Source: Hofstenia miamia
Taxonomy: Eukaryota > Xenacoelomorpha > Acoela > Hofsteniidae
NCBI GenBank assembly: GCA_900660155.1
Contig: CABFPE010000037.1
Location: forward strand, 2,028,035 to 2,092,034
Reading direction: 5' to 3'
Length of the DNA stretch: 64,000 nt
In this document: positions 26,099 to 38,210 of the stretch, piece after piece
Layout of the letters: each line of letters begins with the position of its first letter
How positions within the stretch are numbered: the stretch's first letter is position 1
Notes under the pieces: model-generated
The model's input: only the letters and a program-made list of their open reading frames with translations
Database searches by the model: none
Told to the model about the DNA's origin: nothing
Translations under genes and position numbers: made by a program

Positions 26099-26480
26099 CA
26101 GGGGTCTCCAAAGTACGGCCCGCCGAGCTCTCCTTCAAAATTATAAAACAAATGTCGAAAGATCACAGTTGTCTGATGAAGATTTAAATGCTTTGCTTGT
26201 TATTCGAACAACTCATTTTAAACCTCAGTTGGACAAAATTTGTCAGAAATGAAACAATTTCATATTTCCCCTATTGATCGAAGTTAAAAAACATGTTAAT
26301 TGTTGCTGATATTATATGCATTGTAATTATGTACTGAATAAAATCCATTTTCTAATCATTAATTCACTGTTTATTTACATTGCATGTATTTTGGTAAAAT
26401 AAATAATTTAGAACCTTGCCCCGCGAAGCTTTAAAAATTCAGCAATGTGGCCCTCCGCTGGAAAACTTTGGAGACCCCTG
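26099..26480. mobile_element. hAT-like MITE
   Basis: 382 bp with long inverted ends: CAGGGGTCTCCAAAGTACGG at left and CAGGGGTCTCCAAAGTTTTC complemented at right. This is a well-known style of hAT terminus. Flanks TTCGAGAA and CTCTAGAA match at 6 of 8. No coding. RasGRF intron after exon 5. Confidence 0.85.
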
Positions 26481-28108
26481 CTCTAGAAAATAAAGCATTC
26501 AGACCTACAACTTTCTGCAAATTAAAAGATTCACACATACAACTTTGTTTTCAACCTAATTATCTCCTAAAGGTTGTCAGCCAAAGTAGAATCAATTTAA
26601 CTTCGAAAATTTTGTTGACAATTTTTTTGCGTTCATACAGCTTTTACTGAAAAACTCATTAACTTCGATAAAGTTGAGAATAAATTTTAGGTCTGAACGC
26701 TACTAAGAGTCCCATTCTGTAAAATCCGTTAACATGTAAGACGTTGTATAATATAAAGCCACCTTTAAATAAATATGACAAACATTTTTTTAAGATTTTT
26801 TGAGAGGAAGGTAATGTCTAAGATGCTTTACATTTTTTGAATAAATTTTCAAGATAGTTCTTAATAACTTCATATCTTTTTTCACATATAACTGTTGAGG
26901 TTTTGTCCATACATGAAAATATATCTAAATTAATGGAATAAAGGGATTAGTATACATGATCTAGGTCTTAAAAGAACTATGCCCATCATGTTAGAAATTA
27001 AGAAATGTAAAATAATTTTTTATTCATTTATTAAGTGTTTTTATTATTTATATGCATAAATTACCCCCCCCCTAAATATATACCCCATCATATTAGTCAG
27101 AATCAAAATGAGTAACTGCTAAATTTAGATTACATAAACTGAATGCAGCCTCTTCAATTTTCTCAAAGGACCTCAAAACATTTAATCACAGTGAATTCTT
27201 CATCTTTTGAATTTAAAACTATGTGAACAACAACACATCCAATTATTCTGCATAATATGATATTTACCTACACTGCATTGTCCAAAATCTTGCATTTCAT
27301 ACTTCAATCGATTTTTGGCAAACTATTATTTCGTGCAAGCTCGTTTAATCTGGCAAAATTATTTCATTTTCGAAAGCCTTCACTAGATTTTTATATGAGC
27401 CCACAAATTGTGAAATTTTAACTAAGCCATAGTTTAGTGACACAAAATTGCAATAAAACTCTTACTTAATGTTTTAATATTTTGACTGATATTTGCAATT
27501 ATCCTGAATAATATAAAAAATGGCGTAGTAGTTGGCCGTAGTTACAATTTTTTTTCCAATCTCGAGAAGTGTTATTTTTTCACTCAGATTTGGAAATGGG
27601 CCACAGTTTTGAAGGCTGATATGCAGTGGCTATCCACCTCCTTAAAATTCAGAATATAGTAAAAACCATGAGTTTTATGTTGAGGATAGGGAAAGTCCCT
27701 CCCAAACTCGAGTCCGGTGGGTCAACTAGACCAATGGTAGGTGTCATTTATCGTGAATTTTATGTACGAGAGTACTATTTAGATGTCTAAATCAAACTCC
27801 AATTATAATATCTATGCCTTTCCCGACATTATAGTTATCTTTATCTATAGATATTATGAGTTGTTATACATCGTTGTTAAATTTCTAAAGAAATGAAGGA
27901 ATTACAAAATGAATACATAAAGTTCTACAATATTCACAATAGAAGCAAAACATTGCTTGTCATACAATTCCATTTCTGGCCCATATATTTTCGCCCGGCC
28001 TCCAACAGTTTCCATTGGCTTTTTTTATTGCAATGTACTGATTTTTAACTGGAAATGGTCTCCATGATCGGATAATAATTAGTTTTTGTGTTATGTGAGT
28101 TACGTACT
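26481..28108. other. Intron DNA, nothing recognised
   Basis: AT-rich part of the RasGRF intron between exons 5 and 6. Only chance-length open frames. Confidence 0.4.
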
Positions 28109-28379
28109 GAATGGCGGATTCAGGGAAGGGGGGCATGCGCCCTACTAAACTGCAAATCATAAAAAATACATTGCGTATATTTTGTAAGTTTGAAATGAAT
28201 CCCCTTTCTAAATTTCGTTGAAGTTTTCAAGTAAATTTCCTATTTCTATTATTATGGGAATTCCTTTATAATTGTAAAAAATACCTAAGTAATACATTTG
28301 TTCAATGAATAGCAAATGTATTTAAAAAGCTTTAGGACGTGCACGCCCCTCCTAACTAAAATGGCGGGATCCGCCCCTG
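28109..28379. mobile_element. MITE-like element, eroded CAGTGGCGGAT ends
   Basis: About 270 bp from GAATGGCGGATTCAGGG to GGATCCGCCCCTG, an eroded form of CAGTGGCGGATCCAGGG ends. GTACT flanks both sides, a possible 5-bp duplication. Confidence 0.5.
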
Positions 28380-29025
28380 GTACTACCTTCAACACATTTC
28401 ACACTTTTATTTTATATTTTACGTTACATAGGGTTCTCGGGTGTTGTAAAATTCTTCAAAATGGTATTCAGTCTTTTTCTTAACCCAATTCTAAATGATA
28501 AAGCTTATCTCAGCTTTACACGAATGCTTACAACTTCACGCTTAATTTGTCTGTTTTATGAAATAACTAAAGCTATAAAACGAATGAAGTTTGGTTTTAC
28601 AAGGATTTTATATTAAAGCAGGTTAACATGTGTGTTAAGGAATTTATGACTGTGTCACATAGATTTTAGCAGAGTGCTTAACAAATGTGACATCTCACGA
28701 TTGTATAGCAATAGTATGCCGCAATTTCCATTAGAATTTGTTTTCCATTAAATTGAATAGGTTATTTTCAGCTAAAAATAATGAATTATATTGAAGCGGT
28801 TTCTTAATACGCTCATTTTTCCAAGGCATCGTTTTTATTAGAATTAATCTATCAAAATACAGCATAGACTTTAAGATATGAGGTAAAAATGTCACCCGAT
28901 TAGGTGAAACACATTATCTGATCTATGGCCAATGCCATTAACAAATTAAATATACACGTGAATTAATTAATGGGGCGTTCATATCATTCAGTATAGTATC
29001 AGTTTTATTACTGTCCTTTATAATA

Positions 29026-29535
29026 AACATTAACAAAAATAATATTGATTATAACCCTATTATCAGTGTGAAGGGACTCTCTGATTTAGAGGTGTGCGGG
29101 ACCCACTCGCATTTAGTCAAATTTCATTTTTTACAAAATATTGAGGTCCCATAGTCCCATTGGTCCCACACCATAACTTCCATTTTGACCAACATTAACA
29201 AAAATAATATTGATTATAACCCTATTATCAGTGTGAAGGGACTCTCTGATTTAGAGGTGTGCGGGACCCACTCGCATTTAGTCAAATTTCATTTTTTACA
29301 AAATATTGAGGTCCCATAGTCCCATTGGTCCCACACCATAACTTCCATTTTGACCAACATTAGCAAAAATAATATTGATTATAACCCTATTATCAGTGTG
29401 AAGGGACTCTCTGATTTAGAGGTGTGCGGGACCCACTCGCATTTAGTCAAATTTCATTTTTTACAAAATATTGAGGTCCCATAGTCCCATTGGTCCCACA
29501 CAATAACTTCCATTTTGACCAACATTAGCAAAAAT
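29026..29535. repeat. 165-bp tandem repeat, three copies
   Basis: Three nearly identical head-to-tail units of 165 bp starting AACATTARCAAAAAT, with GTGCGGGACCCACTCG and GGTCCCATAGTCCCATTGG inside. A diverged single copy lies at about 41181-41330. In the RasGRF intron between exons 5 and 6. Confidence 0.93.
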
Positions 29536-30970
29536 TACAGATAATATTCTGAATATATATATATATATATGATTTCCTACCTAGATAGTTTATGTCCGCA
29601 TCGCAATAAAAATAACATTGAAGTAAATAAATTAACCATTAGTACATATAGAGAACAGGCAACTATTGAAAGTAAAATAGAACTAGATTTATATGTCTGC
29701 TTGTATAATCCATTTATAATAGACGTTGTTGAAGAATCCAAACGTTCAGTTGATTCTGCTCCAGCATCGAGTTCCCTCTACCTGATGAACTAAATATTAT
29801 TCTATTTTAAATAGTAAGGTTATGAGATTTAATGAGAACTTTGAGATTAATGAACTCTTGGATTAAGCTCCAATGACCTCGTCCAAACAACCCAAGCAAT
29901 ACCCAATCACAAACTTTTTTGTAAGCAAATATTTTAGTTATGCTTCGATTCTGGAATTTCGCTTGAAGAAATATTTTTCGATTTATTTTTAGTTACTTAT
30001 GTACAAAGATCGATTACTTATGTAGATCGATTACTTGGCCATGCTATGTAACTCTAAATTATGGAACGTTGGTCTTCTTAACTCGTCAGGGCTCAGGATT
30101 GCAGTGGATCGCCATCTTGATATGGATCGATTCGATTCATGGATATCCACTGGATATGGATTCGAAAGCCAGTTTTACGGATATATCCATGGGTCATTGT
30201 GGACAAAAATAATGGCTAATAGATAAATTTATTCATCCTTATGTTAAATTTTTAAGAAAAATTACCACCATTTTTGTACAAATCTGACAAAATGATGCAT
30301 GTGTACCAATTCCTGCATTGTACTATGAGAGTTAATTTTATAGTAAAATAGAAGGCCATGCATTGAGAGACACGTTTAATTTTCAGTCGCGTTTTGAATT
30401 TTTCGTCGGGGGGATTTTCCTGGTGGATATTAATCATATAGGGATGGAAAAAATTCGATCCACGGCAACCCTGTGAGGGTGATTTTGAATATATTTCTAT
30501 CTTTGCAGTAAATTATGCCAGAGCTGCATATAAGAAACATATATAACAATTTCATAGTCGTATTTTAGCCTAATATATTGTCAGTGTTCCAAAAATTTTA
30601 CCTTGATTTGAAGCAATTTTCCGTGTGTTTTGCAGGAGTTAATACAAATTATGTCGGTTGGTAAAGTCAGTTAGCAGCTCTTACTGTATTGTTGTTTAGA
30701 TGTTCAGTTTGGTGATAGTGCTTAGATATCGTTCCGGTTACAAAAAAATTACCGACTGTATCGTCTTTCTTTATAGCATTGCATTAGTGACGTTGATAGC
30801 AGCATAAAAGGGTTGATATAAAATAATAAAATAAGCCTAATCGTAAACTCCCGGACTACCCACGGATATTCCCTGTTCTATTTTCTACAGTTTATAATAA
30901 GCGTTTTTAGGCCAACTTTGATTAATGAAATCATTGCCTTTTGCTATTGTCTGAGATTGCAAATGCTTAG
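29536..30970. other. Intron DNA with GGATATGGAT repeats
   Basis: Mostly AT-rich. At about 30105-30200 there are repeated words GGATATGGATCGATTCG and GGATATATCC, a short dispersed-repeat fragment. No gene seen. Confidence 0.4.
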
Positions 30971-31137
30971 GGTCATTGATGCAAACCGTCCTCGAGAAGA
31001 CAAACAAATCGAATCGCAAAATCGGTCCTCTCAGCATGGGCGTCAGTGACAAGAAGGACGGCATCCGTCAATGTTTTCTTTTCACAAATCACCTGATAGT
31101 CACCTACCGTTCAGGCGGCAAACTTCATCTCGCCAAG
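30971..31137 (+). CDS. RASGRF: RasGRF exon 6: PH2 domain core
   Basis: Two bases complete the Gly codon begun in exon 5, followed by 55 codons ending in phase 0 at AAG. It encodes SLMQTVLEK, a basic Lys/Asn-rich loop, and then RQCFLFTNHLIVTYRSGGKL and HLAK, matching [25 protein letters not shown] in human RasGRF. These are the beta 3-4 strands of PH2. The N-terminal half is divergent. The donor is gttcta, a weak GT site, but the downstream join to VGGKIALSDATL is in phase and matches the family. Confidence 0.93.
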
Positions 31138-31509
31138 GTTCTAGTTTCCTAGCTTAAGCATTCTATAAATACTTTAACTAATCATTTCTATCCATCGTTT
31201 GAGTGTCAATTCCACTACCGACGTTGTCTATAAATTAATCGCCGTTACAATTTAAAAAATAAATTGTTCAGCAGAGACAACATGTCGCTCTTTCTGCTGC
31301 TTTCTTAATGCGAATTCTTAGCGTTTATTCAAAAGATTTCTTTTTCCAATATTTTGTTTGTATTTGGCGTTGTTTACGTAAAAATAGCTTAAAATTCACA
31401 ATCGCCTTCTGGGTTGTGATTTTAGGCACAAGGTTTGTACTTAGACATGCAAATTTAAAATGAATCTATTGGCATGTTCTAAGGTATGTTTTTAAATATA
31501 TCTTTTTAG

Positions 31510-31573
31510 GTTGGGGGCAAAATTGCCCTAAGTGATGCCACTTTAGTAGAAGATGATACAGACGAAGAAGGAG
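31510..31573 (+). CDS. RASGRF: RasGRF exon 7: PH2 domain, short exon
   Basis: A 64-nt exon (phase 0 to phase 1) between acceptor tctttttag and donor gtttgt. It reads VGGKIALSDATLVEDDTDEEG and corresponds to [21 protein letters not shown] of RasGRF1. The acidic tail is a loop between PH2 strands. It is short, but both junction phases fit exons 6 and 8. Confidence 0.9.
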
Positions 31574-32152
31574 GTTTGTCTTTTATCTGCAGTATCAAAA
31601 ATACGATTTTATTCAAAGTTTTCTTTGCGCTTGTCCATATTTACACTGGGAATTTTTCAAAATCTTTGACCTCAACAGAACTTTTTAAACACTTATAACT
31701 CACAAACTCATGAAGATAATTAAAATCTAAAAACACCACCAGTTAGAGAACTGTTTCCTCTTTCTTTTTTGCCTTAAGTGCATGACCTGGCTCTGTCTCG
31801 TCACAGATTGTTTCCAAAAATCAAAATATTTCAGGGCATTACACCGCCTCATTATCTGAACACTAGGTATGGAAATAATTTGAAAAGAATTTTTACAAAA
31901 ATCGGGTTTCCTATTGAAAAAATTTTTATTTTCATGTACTTCAGGCATAAGCACAGGTTTTAGCACATATCTTCATCATTTGTTTGAGCGGCCTCTACCC
32001 CATAGATATGTCCATGTGAAAACTTTTCAATATTTTTTAGTTGTTCAATATGCGGGCAAGACCCACGTTAAAGTAACACTCGTAAGAATAGGATTAATTG
32101 TTGAGAAAAGGAAAAGTTTACACATATATAAAAACAAAATACATTTCCTTAA

Positions 32153-32365
32153 CACTAGAAAGTCTAAGGATTCTATATCTTAAATTCATGCAGTTGTCAA
32201 AATTGCCGCATTCAAGTAAAACTAATGAAAACCAAGAAAATGAAAGAAAAGTGTCAGAAGAACAAAATAAGCTGTTTTTCTATTTAAATTCTCATTACAT
32301 GAGGCATTAAAAGCGCATTTAAGATGTGCAAAGTGGTCAAATTTGACCGCTTAGACTTTCTAGTG
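32153..32365. mobile_element. piggyBac-like MITE, CACTAGAA family
   Basis: 213 bp between two TTAA tetranucleotides. The ends are perfect inverted repeats of CACTAGAAAGTCTAAG. No coding capacity. It lies in the RasGRF intron between exons 7 and 8. Confidence 0.9.
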
Positions 32366-32562
32366 TTAAGAACATTATATCTCTTCAGAAGCATTTTTAA
32401 TGGCCGCCAAGAGCGATCTATACATAAGGTCATCCAGCCGAACATTCAACCCTAAAATTTCTGTACAATGCATATACATTGCTATTGATATCATTTTTTG
32501 ATTGTATATGCATTCGTCTATACGTATATGTGTAAGAGATTGCTTGAAAAGAGCAATCAATC

Positions 32563-32774
32563 CGGAGGCGTACCCAGGATTTTCTGACCGGGGGATATCA
32601 TTGTTATTCCTTAATGCGGGACGAAGTCCCAAAAAATGCATTTCACGATCCTAGATTTTAAGTTTTTCAAATTTTTTAAGAAAATTTTTTTGATTTATCC
32701 AGTCAAAATTAAATTTGAAAACCTGACGGGGGGTGGGGGACATTCCACTATGTCCCCCCCTGGGCATGCCACTG
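32563..32774. mobile_element. hAT-like MITE with perfect 8-bp duplication
   Basis: 212 bp from CGGAGGCGTACCCAGG to CCTGGGCATGCCACTG, bounded on both sides by AATCAATC. The ends are imperfect inverted repeats of the common CAGTGGCRTRCCCAGG type. RasGRF intron between exons 7 and 8, 170 bp before exon 8. Confidence 0.85.
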
Positions 32775-32944
32775 AATCAATCTGATATTGGCTGCCTGGT
32801 CTTATATATAGATCGTTCTTGATGGGAACCAAAGAAAGTATTCTGACTTAACTTTCTTTTATTCAAACGTTTCTTTTAGCTTCATAAAGTTTGTTATATG
32901 GTTAATTCTTTTCATTTTTGACAACTATAAAGTTTGTAATTTAG

Positions 32945-33111
32945 GTTTTATGAATTCCTTCACTTCGATATTTCCCCAAAAAGAGGTTTTGGAGTACGAT
33001 GGCCGATACTTCAAATTGATATTGGCCTCCAAAAACCAGCCTCCACTGCACATGCTCTTTGTCGCTCCGACTAATCAAGAAAAAGAGGCATGGATAACAG
33101 ATCTCGGGCAG
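32945..33111 (+). CDS. RASGRF: RasGRF exon 8: C-terminal PH2 helix
   Basis: Two bases complete Gly, then 55 codons end in phase 0 at CAG before gtaata. The exon gives the last PH2 strands (YDGRYFKLILASKNQPP, HMLFVAPTNQEKEAW) and the closing PH alpha helix with its signature Trp (EAWITDLGQ). The human counterpart is LLAPSRQEKAAWMSDISQ. The middle is less conserved, but the W-containing helix and the following CIDNI in exon 9 anchor it. Confidence 0.94.
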
Positions 33112-33934
33112 GTAATACATTGATATTTCCAATGTAGAATATGCATTTATTTTGGTTTACATCAAATTATTAATAACTTTGTTAAAATCACTAAATATAT
33201 TTATTTATTTATTGCAGAAATCGTTTTATATTTATTGTCTGCGGTTTCTCTAGAAATATCAATTAAATATTGCGCAGATGTGTCCAAATTATAATTGACG
33301 AGATTCCTGCAAAATCTGCATCTGAAAAAAGCAAATATTTATAGTTAGCAAACGGAGATTTTCTTTATTTTCTCAAATAGAGTATCTAAAACGTTTCTTG
33401 CATTTATTAGCCTTTAGCTACTTATGTCGTAAAAAGGATGAGCCTATAATGGCATTTGGAAGTCCTGACATATAGACACTACTACTGGTGAACTAAAGCA
33501 TGTTACTTTGGCTGAAGTACTTGAAAGATTCACTAGTTTTCATTGAAAATTGCAATTTTTAACAAAAACAGAATTCTCTCTCTCCCCAATATTCATGTGA
33601 TCAGGATGTCGAATCCCCCCAGGCGTAACCCGTGCACAAAATAAGAGCCCGCGGCGTCGAAGGCACACCTCAATGAGACTATTACTGTTCTCGAAATCCG
33701 ATTGATGCACGCCATATGCAAAGTCAAAAGTGCCAAATAATTGATAATGCACCCGATTTTGCGGTGTTTTGTGACTTCATAAAAATTTTTTTTTCATAAA
33801 CTTACATTCAATGGTAGCTTGATCAATTGTTTGAATCTAAATATGATCTCATTTTAAATTTGTCCAAATGCATGTTAATTCGATTCCTGTTTTTATTTTA
33901 ATGCAAACTTATATTGAAAGTTTTTAATTTGTTT

Positions 33935-34140
33935 TTAACGGTCAACCACTGGTGAATTGAAAATGATTCTATAAAATATAATGACTTTTTAATTATTTCC
34001 GATATCATTTGAATCACAAATACTTTTGACAGTTTGGCAGATTAAATACAATCAAGAATATTTTTATCCATTCCAATAGTAATACGACTTTATTTCAAAT
34101 TAAATTCTTGTTATTTAACGTCCTTTTCTCTCGATAGTGA
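33935..34140. repeat. Dispersed repeat, copy A
   Basis: About 200 bp sharing long similarity with 61520-61690, including TGACTTTTTAATTATTTCCG and GACAGTTTGGCAGATTAAAT (diverged). No ends or coding recognised; family unknown. Confidence 0.65.
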
Positions 34141-35530
34141 AAATATATGGCATCATTTTACATGCGTCACAAATACCAATAGGATATAACTACTAGAGCG
34201 TGACCATTTGAGCTTAGCATAGACCCGAAATGTTGACTTTCATTCGCAATATTTAATTGCTTTGATATCTCTCCAATCAAATGATGATTAACATCAGTCA
34301 TTTTCTGAGAAGGTAAAAATTGTCATTCATTGGTATTACTTAAAGGTTTGGATCTTTCTCAAATTAAGTGATGACTAACATTGGTAACTTTTTGGTCTAA
34401 GCTTTGAGCTCGAAACCGACCCAACCCGACCCGACCCGAAACCTGAAATCGGGTCGAGTTTAATCGTGTACCTGATGTCACTCTTTAATATCTACATTTG
34501 CACAGTCTCCGTCGAAAGTTTATATCAGGGAAATAATATTGAATATACTATCTTGTTGACTAAAAAAAGTTGCTTACAATTTTTGTTAATTTTCAAAATG
34601 ATATCCATGAATTTCAAGACAAGTGTATAAGCCCTTAATACAAATAGATGCATCAGTTTAAATCATGAAAATTTAATGGTTTCCCCTAAGAATTAGTCAG
34701 ATCAGATACGTTCCCATATCTTTGTCAAGAGATGCTCATGGTTTATTGATCTATGGATCGTAAGTTCCATGTAGGTCTAAATAAGCTGTATTTGTAGTGG
34801 TAGTAAATTGATTTATTATAAATATGTTACAAATTGCACTCACTTACAGATAATAGAAAAGAAATAATTTAATCAATTGTAGCACATCGAAGTCGAAGCT
34901 CGAAAGAAACAAACAAAGCACCAAGAGGAAGGATCATTTCTGTTGTAATGGGATAAAAACCTTCCCAGCCTAAGGACATCAATGATTTTTTAAAGTTTTG
35001 GAATAGTAGTAAATGTCGAGATCAGAGTTTTGTTGCAGGAAATTAGCCAAGATAAAAAGTAAAATTAGACGTCTGTGATTTATGCAAATAGTGTGACCTC
35101 AAAATAGCTTTGAAGAATTGCGGAGGCCGTCCTTGTTAGGGTTTTAGAGCGAAATATATAAAAATCCATCAAGATCTAATTCCTGATGAATTTGTTTGCT
35201 TAGCTCACAATATCCAAATATTGTAGACAGTAAGTAATAGACAAGAGCTTAGTATTGATTATTATAACAATTGAGACTGACTATCCAACGACTGTATCTG
35301 CTCTGAAATGTTTCCAAACGTCGTATATCAGTTAAAGAAGCATACCATCCTACAGAAGCATATGTACAGTAGTTACAGATAAAATCAGAGTTTTGTAATG
35401 GGAGATCTTAATGTTGATGCTAGTATAATAAGGAATGGTACGGCGAAGGTTAATATATGCTATGTTGTCCGTTCTAAGTCCGTTAGTAATATGCAATGGC
35501 CCTAATCTTTGATCAATGCATTAGTACCAA

Positions 35531-36309
35531 TCAGGTCATTAGATACATTTTCATAATGTAGAATTGACAGCAACGTCGATTTTGATAAATTAAACTCCCT
35601 ATTGTTATATGAAGCCCAAGCCAAAAGTAGTATGTAGTCACTGTGTAAAGATGCCACAGAATTAGAGAAAAGTTTAGCATCATTGCCAAATAGTAGTGGT
35701 ATAGATTAGCAGCAAACATCGGGTAGGTCATTTATAAATTCATCAAATAATAACGGCCCCAGCACTGAGCCTTGGGGCACACCGTTTGTGATGGGAAGAA
35801 AAGGGGACAAGAATTTCCAACAATTACTCTTTGTTGAGGGTTTGCGGATAAATCCAAATTGTGCTGATGTTAGATTACAACGGATAATACTGTACAAACC
35901 TTTAAAGATGTTTCTTTCAAAAACTAAAGAATGTTTGGATAAAATATGTATAGCAATGCTAGTACGTCAGCCTTTCTTATATAACGGAATAATGTTGGAT
36001 ATTTTCAAATATTGTGGATATTCACCAAGATTAATGTAGTTCTTAAATAGCTGAAGCAAAATGAGGAGCCAATGAAGATGAATGTCGACGTAGAAAGTAG
36101 CCAAGTAAATTGTCGTGACCGTATCCATTTGAAGAACAAACTTTCAAAACATCCAGGACATTGTCAATATTGATATCGATGTTGTTATATACAAAATTCT
36201 GAAAATCGACACTGACTGGAGTTTTATCAGGGGATGCAGAGTTAAAATAATTGTTGAAAAGTTTAGGAATAGAATAGTAACCATTTACCTTCTCGTTGTT
36301 CCAGTGCAT
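35531..36309 (-). pseudogene. LINE reverse transcriptase remnant
   Basis: Reads through SYGHDNLLGYFLRR-type early RT motifs, then YPQYLKISNIIPLYKKG, the block FGFIRKPSTKSNC, and NGVPQGSVLGPLLFDEFIND, the central RT motif. It is followed, after a frame change, by LLFGNDAKLF, where the catalytic box is normally FADD; the first Asp is replaced by Asn, so the active site is lost. Several stops interrupt it. The domain copied element RNA at a nicked target in the living element. Confidence 0.85.
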
Positions 36310-36397
36310 CCATTTGGGTAAACTTTTTATTGACGAAAAGACGTATTAGATTTTAAGTAGACAGTTGAACAAAATTTTGAATAAAAGAAATTTTGTC

Positions 36398-37030
36398 TCA
36401 TTCAACTGACATCAGTAAGTTATTGGTTAACAATTGAAACGTGGATATCTTAGTAGTGGAAACTTGACGAGACAGTATTGAGTGAGCGTGTATAGCTTTA
36501 GTTATACAAATCGACCGTACGCAATCTGAAGTATAAAGGTAGATTGATACGCAAAATCCGTTTTTAGGAACGCAATTGTATAGAAAAAGTTCATCATACC
36601 AGTACTCTATATAGTCTGTTGTGCAGGAACCATAATATGAGAATAAAGAAGAACCAAATGCAGTATTCAAATCCATAAAGTCTGCTTGAGAGAAGCAATA
36701 TATATAGGATCGAATAGGACGTGATAGCCAAATATCCCCAAGAGGGCATTTAGATCATGAGAAACTAAGGATAATTTGATATAAATATAACATCTGCATT
36801 GTCGGAAAAATTATCAGGCGGTGAAGTATGTCCAGAAGCACATACATTGTTATCATTAGAGAATATTAGATCGAGTTCGGTTTTACAGTTGTCCGGCGAA
36901 AAATGTAACATTTGGGTAAGTTGAAGAGAGTCCAAAAAATCTAGGATCTTACTATCGTAGTAGAGATTGGAAAAAGTTTCGGACCAGTCAACTTCAGCTA
37001 AATTGAAGTCACCACATATGACAATTGTTT
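36398..37030 (-). pseudogene. LINE endonuclease and RT-lead remnant
   Basis: From 37022 downward an open stretch gives ICGDFNLAEVDWSETF, then LDFLDSLQLTQMLHF and CKTELDLIFSNDNNVC. These are the GDFN and the (H/E)LDLIF-type blocks of the APE endonuclease of CR1/Jockey-clade ORF2. After a break, 36676-36398 reads DLNTAFGSSLFSYYG and YWYDELFLYNCVPKNGF, the usual spacer between endonuclease and RT in these elements. Stops separate the parts. Confidence 0.78.
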
Positions 37031-37429
37031 GATCTTGAAATATCAGGAGTTTGGACTTGCAAAAATTCCAAGTAGTCCAAAGCTAAGTCAATGCAAGATG
37101 TCATATCTTAAGGATATAGATGATAGTAATTATAAACAGGAGGATTGTAGATACATAGGAAGAGAAGAGCTATTGTTAAAGTCTACAGCCACAAGCAAAG
37201 TCACTATTCGAATCAAGAGGAACCTCGTTTACATTTAGAGAAATATGACCAAGTATAAGACAGCCATTGGGTTTTCCAGCGAGAAGATTTTGACGCACAA
37301 CAGGGTAAAAATAGGGTAAGAAACAAGCCTCTGTCAAAATGAGTAATATAGGATAAAAGACTGAGACGGCAATTAATCATACGAAAAAGACAACATGGTA
37401 TTAATTTCAGCAACAATTAGTCAATTCAT

Positions 37430-38210
37430 GGGAATTTGTTGGTTATCAACGCAGAAAATTCAGTTTCGGATTTTTATTCTGTTTCGTTCAATGATTTGAT
37501 TCTTGATTAAGTCGAAACGTTTGGACAGCAGGGTTTTTTCAATTTCACGATCTTTTCTGCGGAGTTTGATAAAAATGACCGTAAATCTAGAATTTTTCAG
37601 CAAGTAGGTTTTTGACAGAATTCAACGCCTTAACCAAACAGAACCCACATGTACAATTTTCGGACTAACTTTTGTAGTTCTCGGGAGAAAATTTCACATA
37701 CCTGTGTAGAGTCTTCGGAAATAAAAGAAAACACGTCTGATAAACCCTTTTGTCATGATCTAGAACATCATGGAGTTTAGATGAGTTAGCTGCATCAGAT
37801 AAACCAGATAGAACCATTTTTCACAATGCGAAACATCTTAAGGGGTGCCATTGTGATAGGGGAACGTTTGTAGGAGCTTTGCGCTGTTTTTCATGAAGAA
37901 CACGGATGTCATTGATTAGCTTTAAATTCTGATTTATTTAGTTCATCAAATTTGATACGAAAATCACCATATAGTTATTCAAAGTTTAAGAGTGAATCTT
38001 TAATGTTCCGAAGAGAAGATTAAATTCTTCAGTTTTTCTTTGGTCCGCGCAAGTTGCATCACTGCATCACTGCAATTAGAAAAAGATGCAGCGATTTATT
38101 ATATAGAGCATATACAAATCGTTTTGCTTCATCGTTGATAATTCAATTGCACGTTTTACATAGATTATGACCAGTTGTGTTTATCATTGTTTACAACAGA
38201 CTGTCCTCAG
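37430..38210 (-). pseudogene. LINE ORF1 remnant with Cys/His finger
   Basis: Broken minus-strand frames give KTCN then INDEAKRFV followed by a KSLHLF-like run, which looks like an eroded PHD-type C..C...C..C..H zinc finger found in ORF1 of some CR1-group elements. Next come NMVLSGLSDAANSSKLHDVL and, lower down, KLRRKDREIEKTLLSKRF and LIKNQIIERNRIKIRN, the basic C-terminus of ORF1 next to ORF2. Identification is by general resemblance; several stops and frameshifts are present. Confidence 0.55.

Larger units (their letters stand above)
34880..38210 (-). mobile_element. Decayed non-LTR retrotransposon (LINE), CR1/Jockey-like
   Basis: A minus-strand LINE of about 3.3 kb lying in the RasGRF intron between exons 8 and 9. 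Reading from 38210 downward: a Cys-rich ORF1 start (KTCN, then INDEAKRFV), a basic ORF1 C-terminal part, an APE-type endonuclease with CGDFNLAEVDW, and a reverse transcriptase with NGVPQGSVLGPLLF. It ends with a C-terminal tail (RRLETFQSRYSRWIVSL) typical of CR1/Jockey/L2 ORF2. Many stops and frameshifts show long decay. The boundaries are estimates; no poly-A or target duplication was identified. Confidence 0.85.
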
